Source: Actinomycetota bacterium (GTDB lineage Bacteria; Actinomycetota; Actinomycetes; Streptosporangiales; Streptosporangiaceae). Taken from it: a stretch of DNA of 56,856 nt. Under the pieces are notes generated by a model. The model did no database searches. It saw nothing but the letters and a program-made list of their open reading frames with translations, and was not told where the DNA came from. Below, one piece after another: positions 9,170 through 16,650 of this stretch (its first letter is position 1; the number at the start of each line of letters is the position of its first letter). The stretch lies in the NCBI GenBank assembly GCA_027313705.1, contig DAHVDE010000077.1:1-56856 (forward strand), written 5' to 3'. The position numbers were made by a program, and so were the translations under genes.

Positions 9170-9673
9170 CTAGCCCGGCTCGCCTGCGCGAGGATCGTGC
9201 GCGGAGATCAGCCTGAGCACGCATCTGACCGCCTCGTCGACGGCCGCCGCCACCGGCGCGCTCAGCCCCATCCCGTAATCAGCGCTGGCCGGCTCGCACC
9301 CGACGATCAGCACCCGGCCGACCCGCGCCCCGAGCGAGTCGAGCAGACCGAGCACCACGTCAGGCTGCATGCCGTGGCCGTCGAAGAAACGTGTGGATTG
9401 CGCTACCGCGCCAGCGGCGACCGGCCGGGCCGCCGGCTCGATGAGGTAGACGGTACCTGGCTCACCGCCGCGCGGCACCGCGTCCACGAAGATCGCGAGG
9501 TCGGCACCGTCGGCCAGGTCATAGGCCAGGTGCAGGCCGCTTGTGCCGTAGTCGCCGACGGCGACCCAGTCCGGCAGGTCTAGCTTCGCCAGAGCTCTGG
9601 CAACCGCCACGCCGAACCCGTCATCACCGAGGAAGGTGTTCCCGATGCAGGCGACCAGCACGCTTGAGTTCAC
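9170..9673 (-). CDS. hupD: Hydrogenase maturation protease (HupD/HyaD family)
   Basis: A nickel-dependent endopeptidase that removes the C-terminal extension of the hydrogenase large subunit once Ni is inserted. Family motifs are present: GNTFLGDDGFG near residue 11 with an acidic metal ligand, the second acid in FVDAVPRGGEPG, and the His ligand in FFDGHGMQPD. Length is 167 residues. It starts with GTG, which overlaps the upstream SIS gene stop as GTGA (9670-9673). Its presence implies a hydrogenase large subunit elsewhere in the genome, because none is in this window. Confidence 0.93.
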   Translation of the reverse strand: MNSSVLVACIGNTFLGDDGFGVAVARALAKLDLPDWVAVGDYGTSGLHLAYDLADGADLAIFVDAVPRGGEPGTVYLIEPAARPVAAGAVAQSTRFFDGHGMQPDVVLGLLDSLGARVGRVLIVGCEPASADYGMGLSAPVAAAVDEAVRCVLRLISAHDPRAGEPG

Positions 9674-10401
9674 GTGCCCACCGGACTTTGGCCGAACTCG
9701 GCGACGACAAGCTCGGCCAGGACGTGATAGATCGTGGTCTGCGCTTCCTGGATGCGGTGTACCGACGTCGAAGGGGTGATGAACAGGTAGTCCAGACTTT
9801 CGAGTTCCGCCATCTTGCCGCCGTCGTACCCGGATACCCCGACCGTCATCATGCCTGCTCGCCTGGCCTGGTCAAAGGCCCTGAGCAGGTTCTCTGAGTT
9901 GCCGCTCGTCGACAGCCCGAATGCGATGTCGGCGGGCTTGCCAAGCGCCGCGAGCTGCCTGGCGAACATGACCTCCACGCCGATGTCATTGGCAAGTGCC
10001 GTAAGCACGGCCACGTCGCTTGACAAGCTGATAGCGGGAAACGACACCACGTCCGCGCCCTGGTACATGAACAATGCCACCAGGTCGGCGGCGTCAGTCG
10101 CACTGCCGCCGTTTCCGAAGGCGAGCAGCCGCCCGCCGGCCCTGAACCTGGCGGCGAGATCCTTCGCGCACTCGGCGAGCAGCCCGTCACTTCTGGCCAG
10201 GACTTCAGCGCGCAGGTCGATGATCTCGCGCATCTTGTCCACCGTCGACCGATGTGCCTCCGCCACCACCTTGGCCGGGTCGAGCGCGCCTTCATACAGG
10301 AACGGGTAGAGCGACTCCACCGAGCCGGCTCCGCCCGCAGCCTTCCCCGCTGGCTCCGCTCGCTGCCGCACGTGCTCGGCTGGGCGTGGCACCCTTGTCA
10401 T
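9670..10401 (-). CDS. SIS-domain protein, phosphoheptose isomerase (GmhA)-like
   Basis: A sugar isomerase (SIS) fold with the phosphosugar-binding motifs FGNGGSATDAAD and LSTSGNSENLL, the pattern of GmhA/DiaA-type proteins. It has about 243 residues, with a roughly 30-residue N-terminal extension rich in Ala, Gly and Pro. GmhA-type genes are known neighbours of actinobacterial group 1h (high-affinity) hydrogenase loci, but their role there is not established. It is coupled to hupD by a four-base overlap and begins two bases after the SIS-HypC stop. The substrate cannot be told from sequence. Confidence 0.85.
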   Translation of the reverse strand: MTRVPRPAEHVRQRAEPAGKAAGGAGSVESLYPFLYEGALDPAKVVAEAHRSTVDKMREIIDLRAEVLARSDGLLAECAKDLAARFRAGGRLLAFGNGGSATDAADLVALFMYQGADVVSFPAISLSSDVAVLTALANDIGVEVMFARQLAALGKPADIAFGLSTSGNSENLLRAFDQARRAGMMTVGVSGYDGGKMAELESLDYLFITPSTSVHRIQEAQTTIYHVLAELVVAEFGQSPVGT

Positions 10402-10403
10402 GG

Positions 10404-11249
10404 CTACATCACCGCAATCGCTTCTCCGGCGTGCACGAGTATGGTGTCGCCGACTCGTGCGGCCACGAGCGCGACGCTGACCTCCTCCTGGCCTGCTGAG
10501 GTCTCGATAACCGCCAGGTCATCGTCGAGCAGGGCAACGACCATGCCCGGAACCGCGCTGTCCGAGCAGGTGATGCACGCAGCCTGCTCGATGAAAACGT
10601 GCACGAGCTCCCAGAGGAGGTGGTAGATCGTGACGTGGATTTCCTTGACGACGCGCGGGTCGGCCGACCGCACCGCGAGCAGATGATCGGCGCGGCCGTC
10701 TTCGCTGACCGCCAGGCGGGCGTCGGTCAGCGCGACCGTGAGCAGTCCGGCCGCGCGTGCCGTCCGCAGGCCGGCCAGGACGCCGGAGCGGTCAGTGCCC
10801 ACGGCGATTCCCAGCGCGATGTCGGCAGGCTCGGCGAGCTTTGCGAGCTGATGCGCAAACACCTGGCCAAGGCCGGCGTCGGCAGCGATCGCGGTGAGGC
10901 TCGCCACATCGCAGTTCAGCGAGATTGCCGGAAGCGCGCGCTTGCCGACGATGACCGGGTGAACGAACTCCACCGCTACATGCTGCGCGTCGGTACTCGC
11001 CGCACCCGTGCCGAAGGCGATCAGCTTGCCGCCCGCCGCGAACCGGCCGGCCATGGCACGGGCGGCCGCGACCAGGTCGGACGCGTGCTCCGCGAGATCC
11101 AGCGCCGGAGCCAGCCTGCGCTCGAACGCCAGAACCACGTCACTGGCAGCCGCACGGATCACTTGCTCGCCGGCACCATGCCTCGCGCTTACCTGGCTGC
11201 TGCATACCTGGCTGCTGCTTACCTGGCTGCTGCTTACCTGGCTGCTCAT
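10404..11249 (-). CDS. SIS domain fused to a HypC-like domain
   Basis: Two domains. Residues about 25-215 are a SIS fold, with FGTGAASTDAQHVAVEF in place of the usual GNGGSA motif and GTDRSG in place of STSGNS, so the phosphosugar site is altered. Residues 225-281 (CITCSDSAVPGMVVALL ... VGDTILVHAGEAIAVM) match the HypC/HupF barrel, including the GDxxLVHAGxAI signature. Here the Cys is internal rather than at position 2. The N-terminus is built from a 15-base repeat (SSSQV units). ATG 11249 overlaps the yceI stop as ATGA, which supports this start; a GTG within the first 30 codons is the alternative. Likely a maturation accessory protein; function not known. Confidence 0.85.
   Translation of the reverse strand: MSSQVSSSQVSSSQVCSSQVSARHGAGEQVIRAAASDVVLAFERRLAPALDLAEHASDLVAAARAMAGRFAAGGKLIAFGTGAASTDAQHVAVEFVHPVIVGKRALPAISLNCDVASLTAIAADAGLGQVFAHQLAKLAEPADIALGIAVGTDRSGVLAGLRTARAAGLLTVALTDARLAVSEDGRADHLLAVRSADPRVVKEIHVTIYHLLWELVHVFIEQAACITCSDSAVPGMVVALLDDDLAVIETSAGQEEVSVALVAARVGDTILVHAGEAIAVM
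11190..11249 (-). repeat. 15-bp tandem repeat at the start of the SIS-HypC gene
   Basis: Four head-to-tail units read AGCAGCAGCCAGGTA on the coding strand, with the first AGC replaced by the ATG start and one unit beginning TGC. They encode repeated SSSQV. The repeat is in frame, so copy-number change would only lengthen or shorten the N-terminus. Confidence 0.95.
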
Positions 11250-11797
11250 AGCCCGGCCAGATCTACGTCCACGTCCACGCCGACGACATCGCTGACCCGC
11301 AGCGCGCCGAGAAACGCCGTGTAGGGCTTGATCCCGAACTCGGACTGACGCACCTCGGCTGTCGCGTGATAGCGGTGCTCGCCCGCCTTCTTGACGTGCA
11401 GCCTGAGCGGCCGCGTCGCGCTGCCGAGCGTCAGCATGCCCGGCACGAAGCCACCGCCGTCGGATCCTGGCTCGAACGTGGCGGCCGTGAACGTGGCCTC
11501 AGGGTGCTGGTCGGCGCCAAGCTGGTTCCGCGCCTTGACCGCGATCTCGCGCTTGTCCTTGTCAGTGAGCGGCTTCACGCCTCCGGTGCCTGCGAGCACC
11601 ACGAGCGAGGTCAGGTCGAGCGTCACCGACAGCGCGGCCGGCGAGCCGTCCTCGGCCACCGTCAGTTCTGCCGACCAGTTTCCGACTCCGATGGTCAGGT
11701 CGTGACCGGCCTGGCCGGCTATTCCGTCGCGTGCGGTCAGTAAAGTGACCCGGCCTTGACCGGCACCGAAGGCGTAGAGTCCTGGTCGCTGCACCAT
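11246..11797 (-). CDS. YceI family protein
   Basis: A lipocalin-like YceI fold. The family start LYAFGAG and the GHDLTIGVGNWSAEL segment are visible, and the C-terminal EFGIKPYTAFLGALRVSDVV matches the conserved FGIxPYxAFLGAL block. No signal peptide is seen, so a cytoplasmic form binding a lipid or isoprenoid-like ligand is possible. ATG 11797 gives 183 residues; an open frame continues 43 codons upstream without homology. First gene of the maturation operon, overlapping the SIS-HypC start by four bases. YceI is not a standard hydrogenase maturation factor, so its place here is of note. Confidence 0.85.
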   Translation of the reverse strand: MVQRPGLYAFGAGQGRVTLLTARDGIAGQAGHDLTIGVGNWSAELTVAEDGSPAALSVTLDLTSLVVLAGTGGVKPLTDKDKREIAVKARNQLGADQHPEATFTAATFEPGSDGGGFVPGMLTLGSATRPLRLHVKKAGEHRYHATAEVRQSEFGIKPYTAFLGALRVSDVVGVDVDVDLAGL

Positions 11798-12165
11798 GCG
11801 AGAAAGGTAAAACACCAGCGGGCGGTCGTCTAGCGAACTCACGGGACGGCTCAGGTTAGTTTTGCCGGGCGGACGGACAAATGCGAGCAAGGTTACTCTA
11901 AACCCGATCTCTAGATATCTCGCCAATCATGGCCTCATTGCCTCAGCGGCCCGCATCGAGCGGCAGGAAGCCGAAAACTTCCCGAGTCCGCTGCGGCAAA
12001 TCGTGCGCGCGCTCTCAAGCCGATCGCGTCGTAACATCGATTTCGAATGCGGCGTGAAACCAGTGCAGACAACTTCGTCCAATGGTGGCAGAAGGCCAGC
12101 ACCAGGCACCAGGATTCGCATCCCCAGCCCGCGACGAGAAGCGGCATTGACATCGCCCAGGCTGG
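11798..12165. other. Intergenic region upstream of the yceI-hyp operon
   Basis: 368 bases without a supported gene. It must hold the promoter of the minus-strand yceI-hyp operon and the 3' end of the Bax1-I transcript. The AT-richer stretch around 11890-11925 contains overlapping palindromes (AGATATCT, TCTAGA) and is the most promoter-like part. Several open frames cross it but none has recognisable homology. Confidence 0.5.
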
Positions 12166-12849
12166 CTACCTGCCTGACCTCGTGAAGATCCGCAGGAAGA
12201 ACAGGAACACGTTGAGGATGTCGAGGAAGATGGAGGCGGCAAGCAACGGCGCCGAAGCGATGTTCCGCGACGTGCGCAGCCGCTGGAAGTCGACCATCGT
12301 GAAGCCGGCGAAGATCACCAGACCGAGCACCGAATAGATCAAGTCGGCGCCAGGTATGTTCACGAACACAAGCACGATGCCGAACACGATCAAGCCAAGC
12401 AGTGCCCAGAAGCAAATCCGCGCCAACGCGGAAAGGTCACGCCTCGTCGCGTATCCGGCGGCACCGAAGCCGGCGATAAACAACGCCGTAGCCGCACCGG
12501 ACTCAGCCAGTGCGCTAGGGTCGGTCTGCGCGTAATACAGCAGCCCTGGCCCGAGCGCCAGCCCGATCAAGACGCCGAACCCCGCGAGCAGACCCACCGT
12601 TACCTGCGCGGAGCGCCGCACAGTGAACCGCATCGCGATCAGGCAAACGAACGCGGCGATGAACCAGGCAATCCCGACGCCGTAAGACAAGTTCCTGCCC
12701 AGGTACGCCCCGGCCGCGAACAGCCCCGCCGTCATCGCGACGAATAGCATCGTCTGGCTGAACAAGGTACGCGCCTGGTATTGGCTAGCGACCCCGGTAT
12801 ACCCGCCGTAACCACCGTAGCCGCCACCGTAGAGCGATGGATTAGTCAC
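12166..12849 (-). CDS. Bax inhibitor-1/YccA family membrane protein
   Basis: An integral membrane protein of the TMBIM/Bax1-I family with about seven hydrophobic segments, for example LFVAMTAGLFAAGAYLG, GIAWFIAAFVCLIAM and IFGIVLVFVN. The C-terminal block YSVLGLVIFAGFTMVDFQR, followed by ASIFLDILNVFLFFLRIF, is the family hallmark. The N-terminus has a Gly-Tyr stretch (YGGGYGGYGGY). GTG 12849 is chosen because GGAAGGGG lies just upstream. Members are putative calcium- or pH-sensitive leak channels; a specific role here is unknown. Divergent from the epimerase gene. Confidence 0.9.
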   Translation of the reverse strand: MTNPSLYGGGYGGYGGYTGVASQYQARTLFSQTMLFVAMTAGLFAAGAYLGRNLSYGVGIAWFIAAFVCLIAMRFTVRRSAQVTVGLLAGFGVLIGLALGPGLLYYAQTDPSALAESGAATALFIAGFGAAGYATRRDLSALARICFWALLGLIVFGIVLVFVNIPGADLIYSVLGLVIFAGFTMVDFQRLRTSRNIASAPLLAASIFLDILNVFLFFLRIFTRSGR

Positions 12850-12927
12850 CCGAATCCCCTTCCGTGCCCTCCAACCCATCATCACCCATCCATCCCCGTG
12901 CCAGAACCACCCCGCCCGCCCGCAGGC

Positions 12928-12990
12928 CCAGCCCCCACAACCCGCAACGTGCGCACCCCAGCCCCCACAACTCCGCAACGTGGGTGCACC
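12928..12990. repeat. Imperfect 30-bp direct repeat between divergent genes
   Basis: CCAGCCCCCACAAC-CCGCAACGTGCGCACC (12928-12957) is followed directly by CCAGCCCCCACAACTCCGCAACGTGGGTGCACC (about 12958-12990). The two copies differ by small insertions. They abut the G-tract upstream of the epimerase start and could be regulator half-sites or a simple duplication. Confidence 0.8.
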
Positions 12991-13013
12991 GGGGGGTGGG
13001 GTGGGGTGGGGGG
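12991..13013 (+). promoter_or_regulatory. G-quadruplex-forming tract just upstream of the epimerase start
   Basis: G6-T-G4-T-G4-T-G6 on the coding strand. Four G-runs with one-base loops is the pattern of a very stable parallel quadruplex. It ends 12 bases before the ATG at 13026, where a ribosome binding site would sit, so folding in mRNA could control translation. The pattern is seen directly; the effect is inference. Confidence 0.7.
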
Positions 13014-13025
13014 CATTATGGCTGG

Positions 13026-14015
13026 ATGCGCATTCTGATCATGGGAGGAACCGCGTTCGTCGGCAGGCACATCTGCGCGGCGGCGCTCGCGGCCGGGCAT
13101 GAGGTCACGCTATTCAACCGGGGTCGCACGGGTCGTGACCTGTTCCCGCAGGCCACGCATCTGGTCGGGGATCGCGACAGCGACCTGTCGGCGCTTGCGG
13201 CCGGTGAGTGGGACGCGACAATTGACGTCTGCGCCTATTTTCCTCGGCAGGTGACCAGCTTGCACTCGGCTCTCGGCGGCCGGAGCGGGCACTACGTCTT
13301 CATCTCGTCGACCTCGGCCTACCGCACGCCGGTGGCTCCCGGCTTCACCGAAAGCGCTCCGCTGGCTGAACTCGGCAACCCTGACACAGCAGAACTGACC
13401 AACGAGACTTACGGCGGGCTCAAGGTCGCCTGCGAGCGCGTGAGCGCAGACCTGTTCGGCAGTTCTGCCGCCACGATCGTCAGGCCGACTTACGTGGTAG
13501 GCCCGTATGACCGCACCTTCCGCTTCACCTGGTGGGTGGAGCGGATAGCGCGCGGCGGCACGGTGCTCGCGCCTGGTGACCCGGACGACCCGATTCAGGT
13601 TATCGACGCACGGGATATGGCCGAGTGGATTGTCTCACTGGCATCGACGCCGGTGGCGGGCACATTCCACGCGGTCAGCCCGGCCCCGCCGTTCGGATTC
13701 GGCAACCTGCTCCAGGCTATCGTCGAGCAGGTTGGCCCGCCAGGTACCGAGCTTGCCTGGGTGGGCAAGGACTTCCTTCTCGCGCAGGGCGAGACCGCGG
13801 AAACACTGCCGCTTTGGCCAGGCGGTGATGAGGAACGTGACATCAACGCGGCCGATCCGGCCGCCGCCGCTGCCACCGGCCTCAGCCCCCGTCCGCTCGG
13901 CCAGACCGTCGCCGAACTCCACGCCGCCGAACTGACCTCCCCGACGCCGCCCAGAGCAGGCACCGGCCTCGCGCCAGAACGCGAAGCCCAACTCCTGGCC
14001 CTCTGGCTCGGCTAG
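13026..14015 (+). CDS. NAD-dependent epimerase/dehydratase family protein
   Basis: An extended short-chain dehydrogenase. The start MRILIMGGTAFVGRHI carries the GxxxxxG dinucleotide site, and VTLFNRGRTG follows beta-2, which suggests NADP-like binding by the Arg residues. The catalytic pattern is ISSTSAY with YGGLK (Tyr-x3-Lys) about 35 residues later. This looks like the actinobacterial subfamily often labelled NAD-dependent epimerase or reductase. Substrate is unknown. 329 residues. The stop shares CTAG with the convergent phosphoesterase stop. Confidence 0.88.
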   Translation: MRILIMGGTAFVGRHICAAALAAGHEVTLFNRGRTGRDLFPQATHLVGDRDSDLSALAAGEWDATIDVCAYFPRQVTSLHSALGGRSGHYVFISSTSAYRTPVAPGFTESAPLAELGNPDTAELTNETYGGLKVACERVSADLFGSSAATIVRPTYVVGPYDRTFRFTWWVERIARGGTVLAPGDPDDPIQVIDARDMAEWIVSLASTPVAGTFHAVSPAPPFGFGNLLQAIVEQVGPPGTELAWVGKDFLLAQGETAETLPLWPGGDEERDINAADPAAAAATGLSPRPLGQTVAELHAAELTSPTPPRAGTGLAPEREAQLLALWLG

Positions 14016-14884
14016 CAGTCGGGCGAGGCGGGGTCAGCGGCCGGAGGCGGGAGGATCTGGCGGGGAATCCTGGGCGCGAAAGACCGGCGCTGCCACTCGC
14101 GCGGATAGCCGAGTGACACTTCCTCGTGCCTGATGCCCTCGTGCCAGATGGTTCTCGGTATGTGCAGGTGCCCGTAAACGACGGCGGCCGCGTTGAACCG
14201 CGTTGGCCAGTCTTCGGTGCGCACCGTGCCGCACCATTGCGCGAACTGCGGGTACTTCAGTACTCGCGTCGGTTCTCTGATCAGCGGGAAATGGTTCACC
14301 AGGATCGTCAGGACGCCAGCGGGCAGGTCGGCGAGCCTGCGCTCGGTCAGCGCCAGCCGCGCCGCGCACCAGGCGTCGATGCTGTCGAACGGGTCAGGAT
14401 GCAACAGCGCTTCGTCGGTGGCCACCACCCCTGACGCGTAGGCCACGGCCAGGCCCTCGGCTTTGGTAGTAGCCCCTTCCGGACGGAAGGAGTAGTCGTA
14501 GAGCAGGAAGAGCGGCGCGACCACGACTCCTTCCCATACCGGGTAAGGATCCTCAGGCGTCATGACGCCAAGACGCCGGCACAGGTCAACGAGGTGCCGG
14601 TAGCGCTCGACCCCGCGCAGCGTGATGGTCTCCCTGCGGTGCGTCCACAGTTCGTGATTGCCTGGCACCCAGATGACCTTGGCGAATCGCGAAGCCAGCA
14701 AGCTCAGTGCCCACTCGATGTCGGCGGTGAACTCACCGACGTCACCTGCCACGATCAGCCAGTCACCTTCGGAACGCGGTGCCAGCCCTTCGACGAAGGA
14801 CCTGTTCTCGCCGTAGCCAACGTGCAGGTCGCTAACCGCGAGCAAGCACGGCTGGGCTTCTGGCACGTCGCGATCATCGCACAT
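14012..14884 (-). CDS. Calcineurin-like metallophosphoesterase
   Basis: All five blocks of the metallophosphoesterase site are visible: SDLHVGYG (DxH), IVAGDVGEF (GDxx), WVPGNHELW (GNHE), LVNHFPL and YGHLHIPRT (GHxH). Two metals would be bound. At 290 residues it is a stand-alone cytoplasmic enzyme with no signal peptide. Substrate is not predictable; relatives act on cyclic nucleotides, Ap4A or phosphodiesters. ATG 14884 is divergent from the polymerase gene. Its stop overlaps the epimerase stop. Confidence 0.9.
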   Translation of the reverse strand: MCDDRDVPEAQPCLLAVSDLHVGYGENRSFVEGLAPRSEGDWLIVAGDVGEFTADIEWALSLLASRFAKVIWVPGNHELWTHRRETITLRGVERYRHLVDLCRRLGVMTPEDPYPVWEGVVVAPLFLLYDYSFRPEGATTKAEGLAVAYASGVVATDEALLHPDPFDSIDAWCAARLALTERRLADLPAGVLTILVNHFPLIREPTRVLKYPQFAQWCGTVRTEDWPTRFNAAAVVYGHLHIPRTIWHEGIRHEEVSLGYPREWQRRSFAPRIPRQILPPPAADPASPDC

Positions 14885-14955
14885 CGGCTATCTCAGCCCT
14901 TCGAAGCAGCCCAATCCGGCCTTGGCTGTCAGTGGCTCGCGCCAGAATCGAAGTC

Positions 14956-16629
14956 GTGCGGGTTGCGGTGGTGCCAGATCATGACCGAGGAGGGCTACTT
15001 CAAGAACTCGGCGACGACGGCCGCAGGCGAGGCGACGTCATCGCGGTGGATGATCTTGCTCTGGCTATCGGCGAACGCGAGGAGGTGCCAGGGACTCGTT
15101 GGGTGTGGGCCGCGACGGCCGCCTGGTACCCGAGGTTGCTCGACGCCGGCGTGCGAGTCGCTCGCTGTCACGACGTAGCGCTGGTTGACGCCCTCATTTC
15201 CGCGCGGGACGGTCCGCTGCCCGCTGACGAGGCGGGGGCGCAGGCCCGGTCGCGGATTGCGGCGTTGCAGGCAGTACCGCTAGCCGTGACTGCACAGTCC
15301 GGATCGGCCGGACTTCAGGAGACCCTGTTCTCGGCCGGCGAAGCCGACGCGGCCAACGAGAGGCAAGAGCCGTGCGCCGTGCTCGACGCGCTGGTGGAGG
15401 TGCACGCCGATCAGCTTGCCCGCATCGCTGCCGATGAGCAGCCGGGAAGATTCGGCCTGCTCGCGGCGGCAGAGTCGGCGGGCGGACTCGCGGCAGCCGA
15501 GATGACCAGGCAAGGCTTGCCCTGGCGCGCCGAGGTGCATGACGAACTGCTGCGGGAATCGCTCGGCCCGCGCCCCGCCGCCGGAACGGCACCCGCGCGA
15601 CTGGCCGAGCTAGCCACCCAGATTTCCGCCGCGCTGCACAGTCGCCGGCCGGTCAACCCGGACTCGCCGGCTCAGTTGCTGCAGGCGCTGGCCAGGGAAG
15701 GCATCCGGCTGCCGTCCACCAGGCTCGCCGTCCTGCGCGAGATAGACCATCCGGCGATGGCACCGCTGATCGAGTACAAGGAGCTAGCCAGGCTGCACTC
15801 CGCGTTTGGCTGGTCCTGGCTGGATACCTGGGTGCGCGACGGCAGGTTCAGGCCCGAGTACGTGGTTGGCGGGGTGGTATCAGGAAGATGGGCCTCACGC
15901 GGCGGCGGAGCCTTGCAGATACCGAGGATGCTCAGGCGGGCCGTGATCGCCGACCCTGGCTGGGTCCTGGTCGTCGCCGACGCTGCCCAGCTTGAACCAC
16001 GTGTGCTGGCCGCCCTGGCCGGAGACAGGGCGTTCGCCACCGCAGCCGCGGCCGGTGACCTGTATGCGGAGCTGGCCGGCGCCTTCGGCGGTGACAGGGC
16101 CAAGGCCAAGATCGCTCTGCTTTCCGCCATGTATGGCGGTGCCGGAGGCGAAGCGGGACAGTTGCTCGCGGTGCTTCGGCACCGTTTCCCCGCGGCATCC
16201 GGCTACGTGGAGGCCGCCGCGCGGGCCGGTGAAGAGGGCCGCGTGGTCAAGTCGGTGCTTGGCCGAACCTGTCCGCCGCCTTCGGCTCGCTGGCGGGAGC
16301 TCACCGAGGAGGCCGGGGAACCAGGCGCGGGATCAGCATCCCGGGCACGGGGCAGGTTCACCAGGAATTTCGTGGTCCAGGCGAGCGCGGCGGACTGGGC
16401 ACTCGTGCTGGTCGCGAACCTGCGGGCACGCCTGGGGCATGGGCTTGCGCAGCTTGTCTTCTTCCAGCACGACGAGGTGATAGTTCATTGCCCGGCGTCC
16501 TTGGCCGACGATGTGGTCCGGGCCGGTGCTGACTCGGCCAAAGACGCCGTCCGCCAGGTCTTCGGCCAGACAAACGTCGTATTCCCGCTCACGACCGCCG
16601 TCGTGAGCTGTTACGGCGACGCGAAGTAG
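14956..16629 (+). CDS. Actinobacterial family-A 3'-5' exonuclease/DNA polymerase
   Basis: A short Pol I-like protein of about 557 residues. The polymerase core has motif A as VVADAAQLEPRVLAAL (Asp first metal ligand), motif B as DRAKAKIALLSAMYGG, and motif C as FFQHDEVIVH (HDE). Before that is the thumb/fingers entry IEYKELARLHSAF and SGRWASRGGGALQIPR. The N-terminal part corresponds to the degenerate exonuclease domain. The flap nuclease of true Pol I is absent. GTG 14956 gives the typical VRVAVVPD start; GTG 14932 would add eight residues. Probably a repair polymerase; substrate choice is inference. Confidence 0.9.
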   Translation: MRVAVVPDHDRGGLLQELGDDGRRRGDVIAVDDLALAIGEREEVPGTRWVWAATAAWYPRLLDAGVRVARCHDVALVDALISARDGPLPADEAGAQARSRIAALQAVPLAVTAQSGSAGLQETLFSAGEADAANERQEPCAVLDALVEVHADQLARIAADEQPGRFGLLAAAESAGGLAAAEMTRQGLPWRAEVHDELLRESLGPRPAAGTAPARLAELATQISAALHSRRPVNPDSPAQLLQALAREGIRLPSTRLAVLREIDHPAMAPLIEYKELARLHSAFGWSWLDTWVRDGRFRPEYVVGGVVSGRWASRGGGALQIPRMLRRAVIADPGWVLVVADAAQLEPRVLAALAGDRAFATAAAAGDLYAELAGAFGGDRAKAKIALLSAMYGGAGGEAGQLLAVLRHRFPAASGYVEAAARAGEEGRVVKSVLGRTCPPPSARWRELTEEAGEPGAGSASRARGRFTRNFVVQASAADWALVLVANLRARLGHGLAQLVFFQHDEVIVHCPASLADDVVRAGADSAKDAVRQVFGQTNVVFPLTTAVVSCYGDAK

Positions 16630-16650
16630 GCCTCCGAGCCGCCGCACCTG

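Noticed and set aside
14012-14015. CTAG shared by two convergent stop codons as a special signal
   Set aside because: A four-base stop overlap is common in compact genomes and needs no further explanation.
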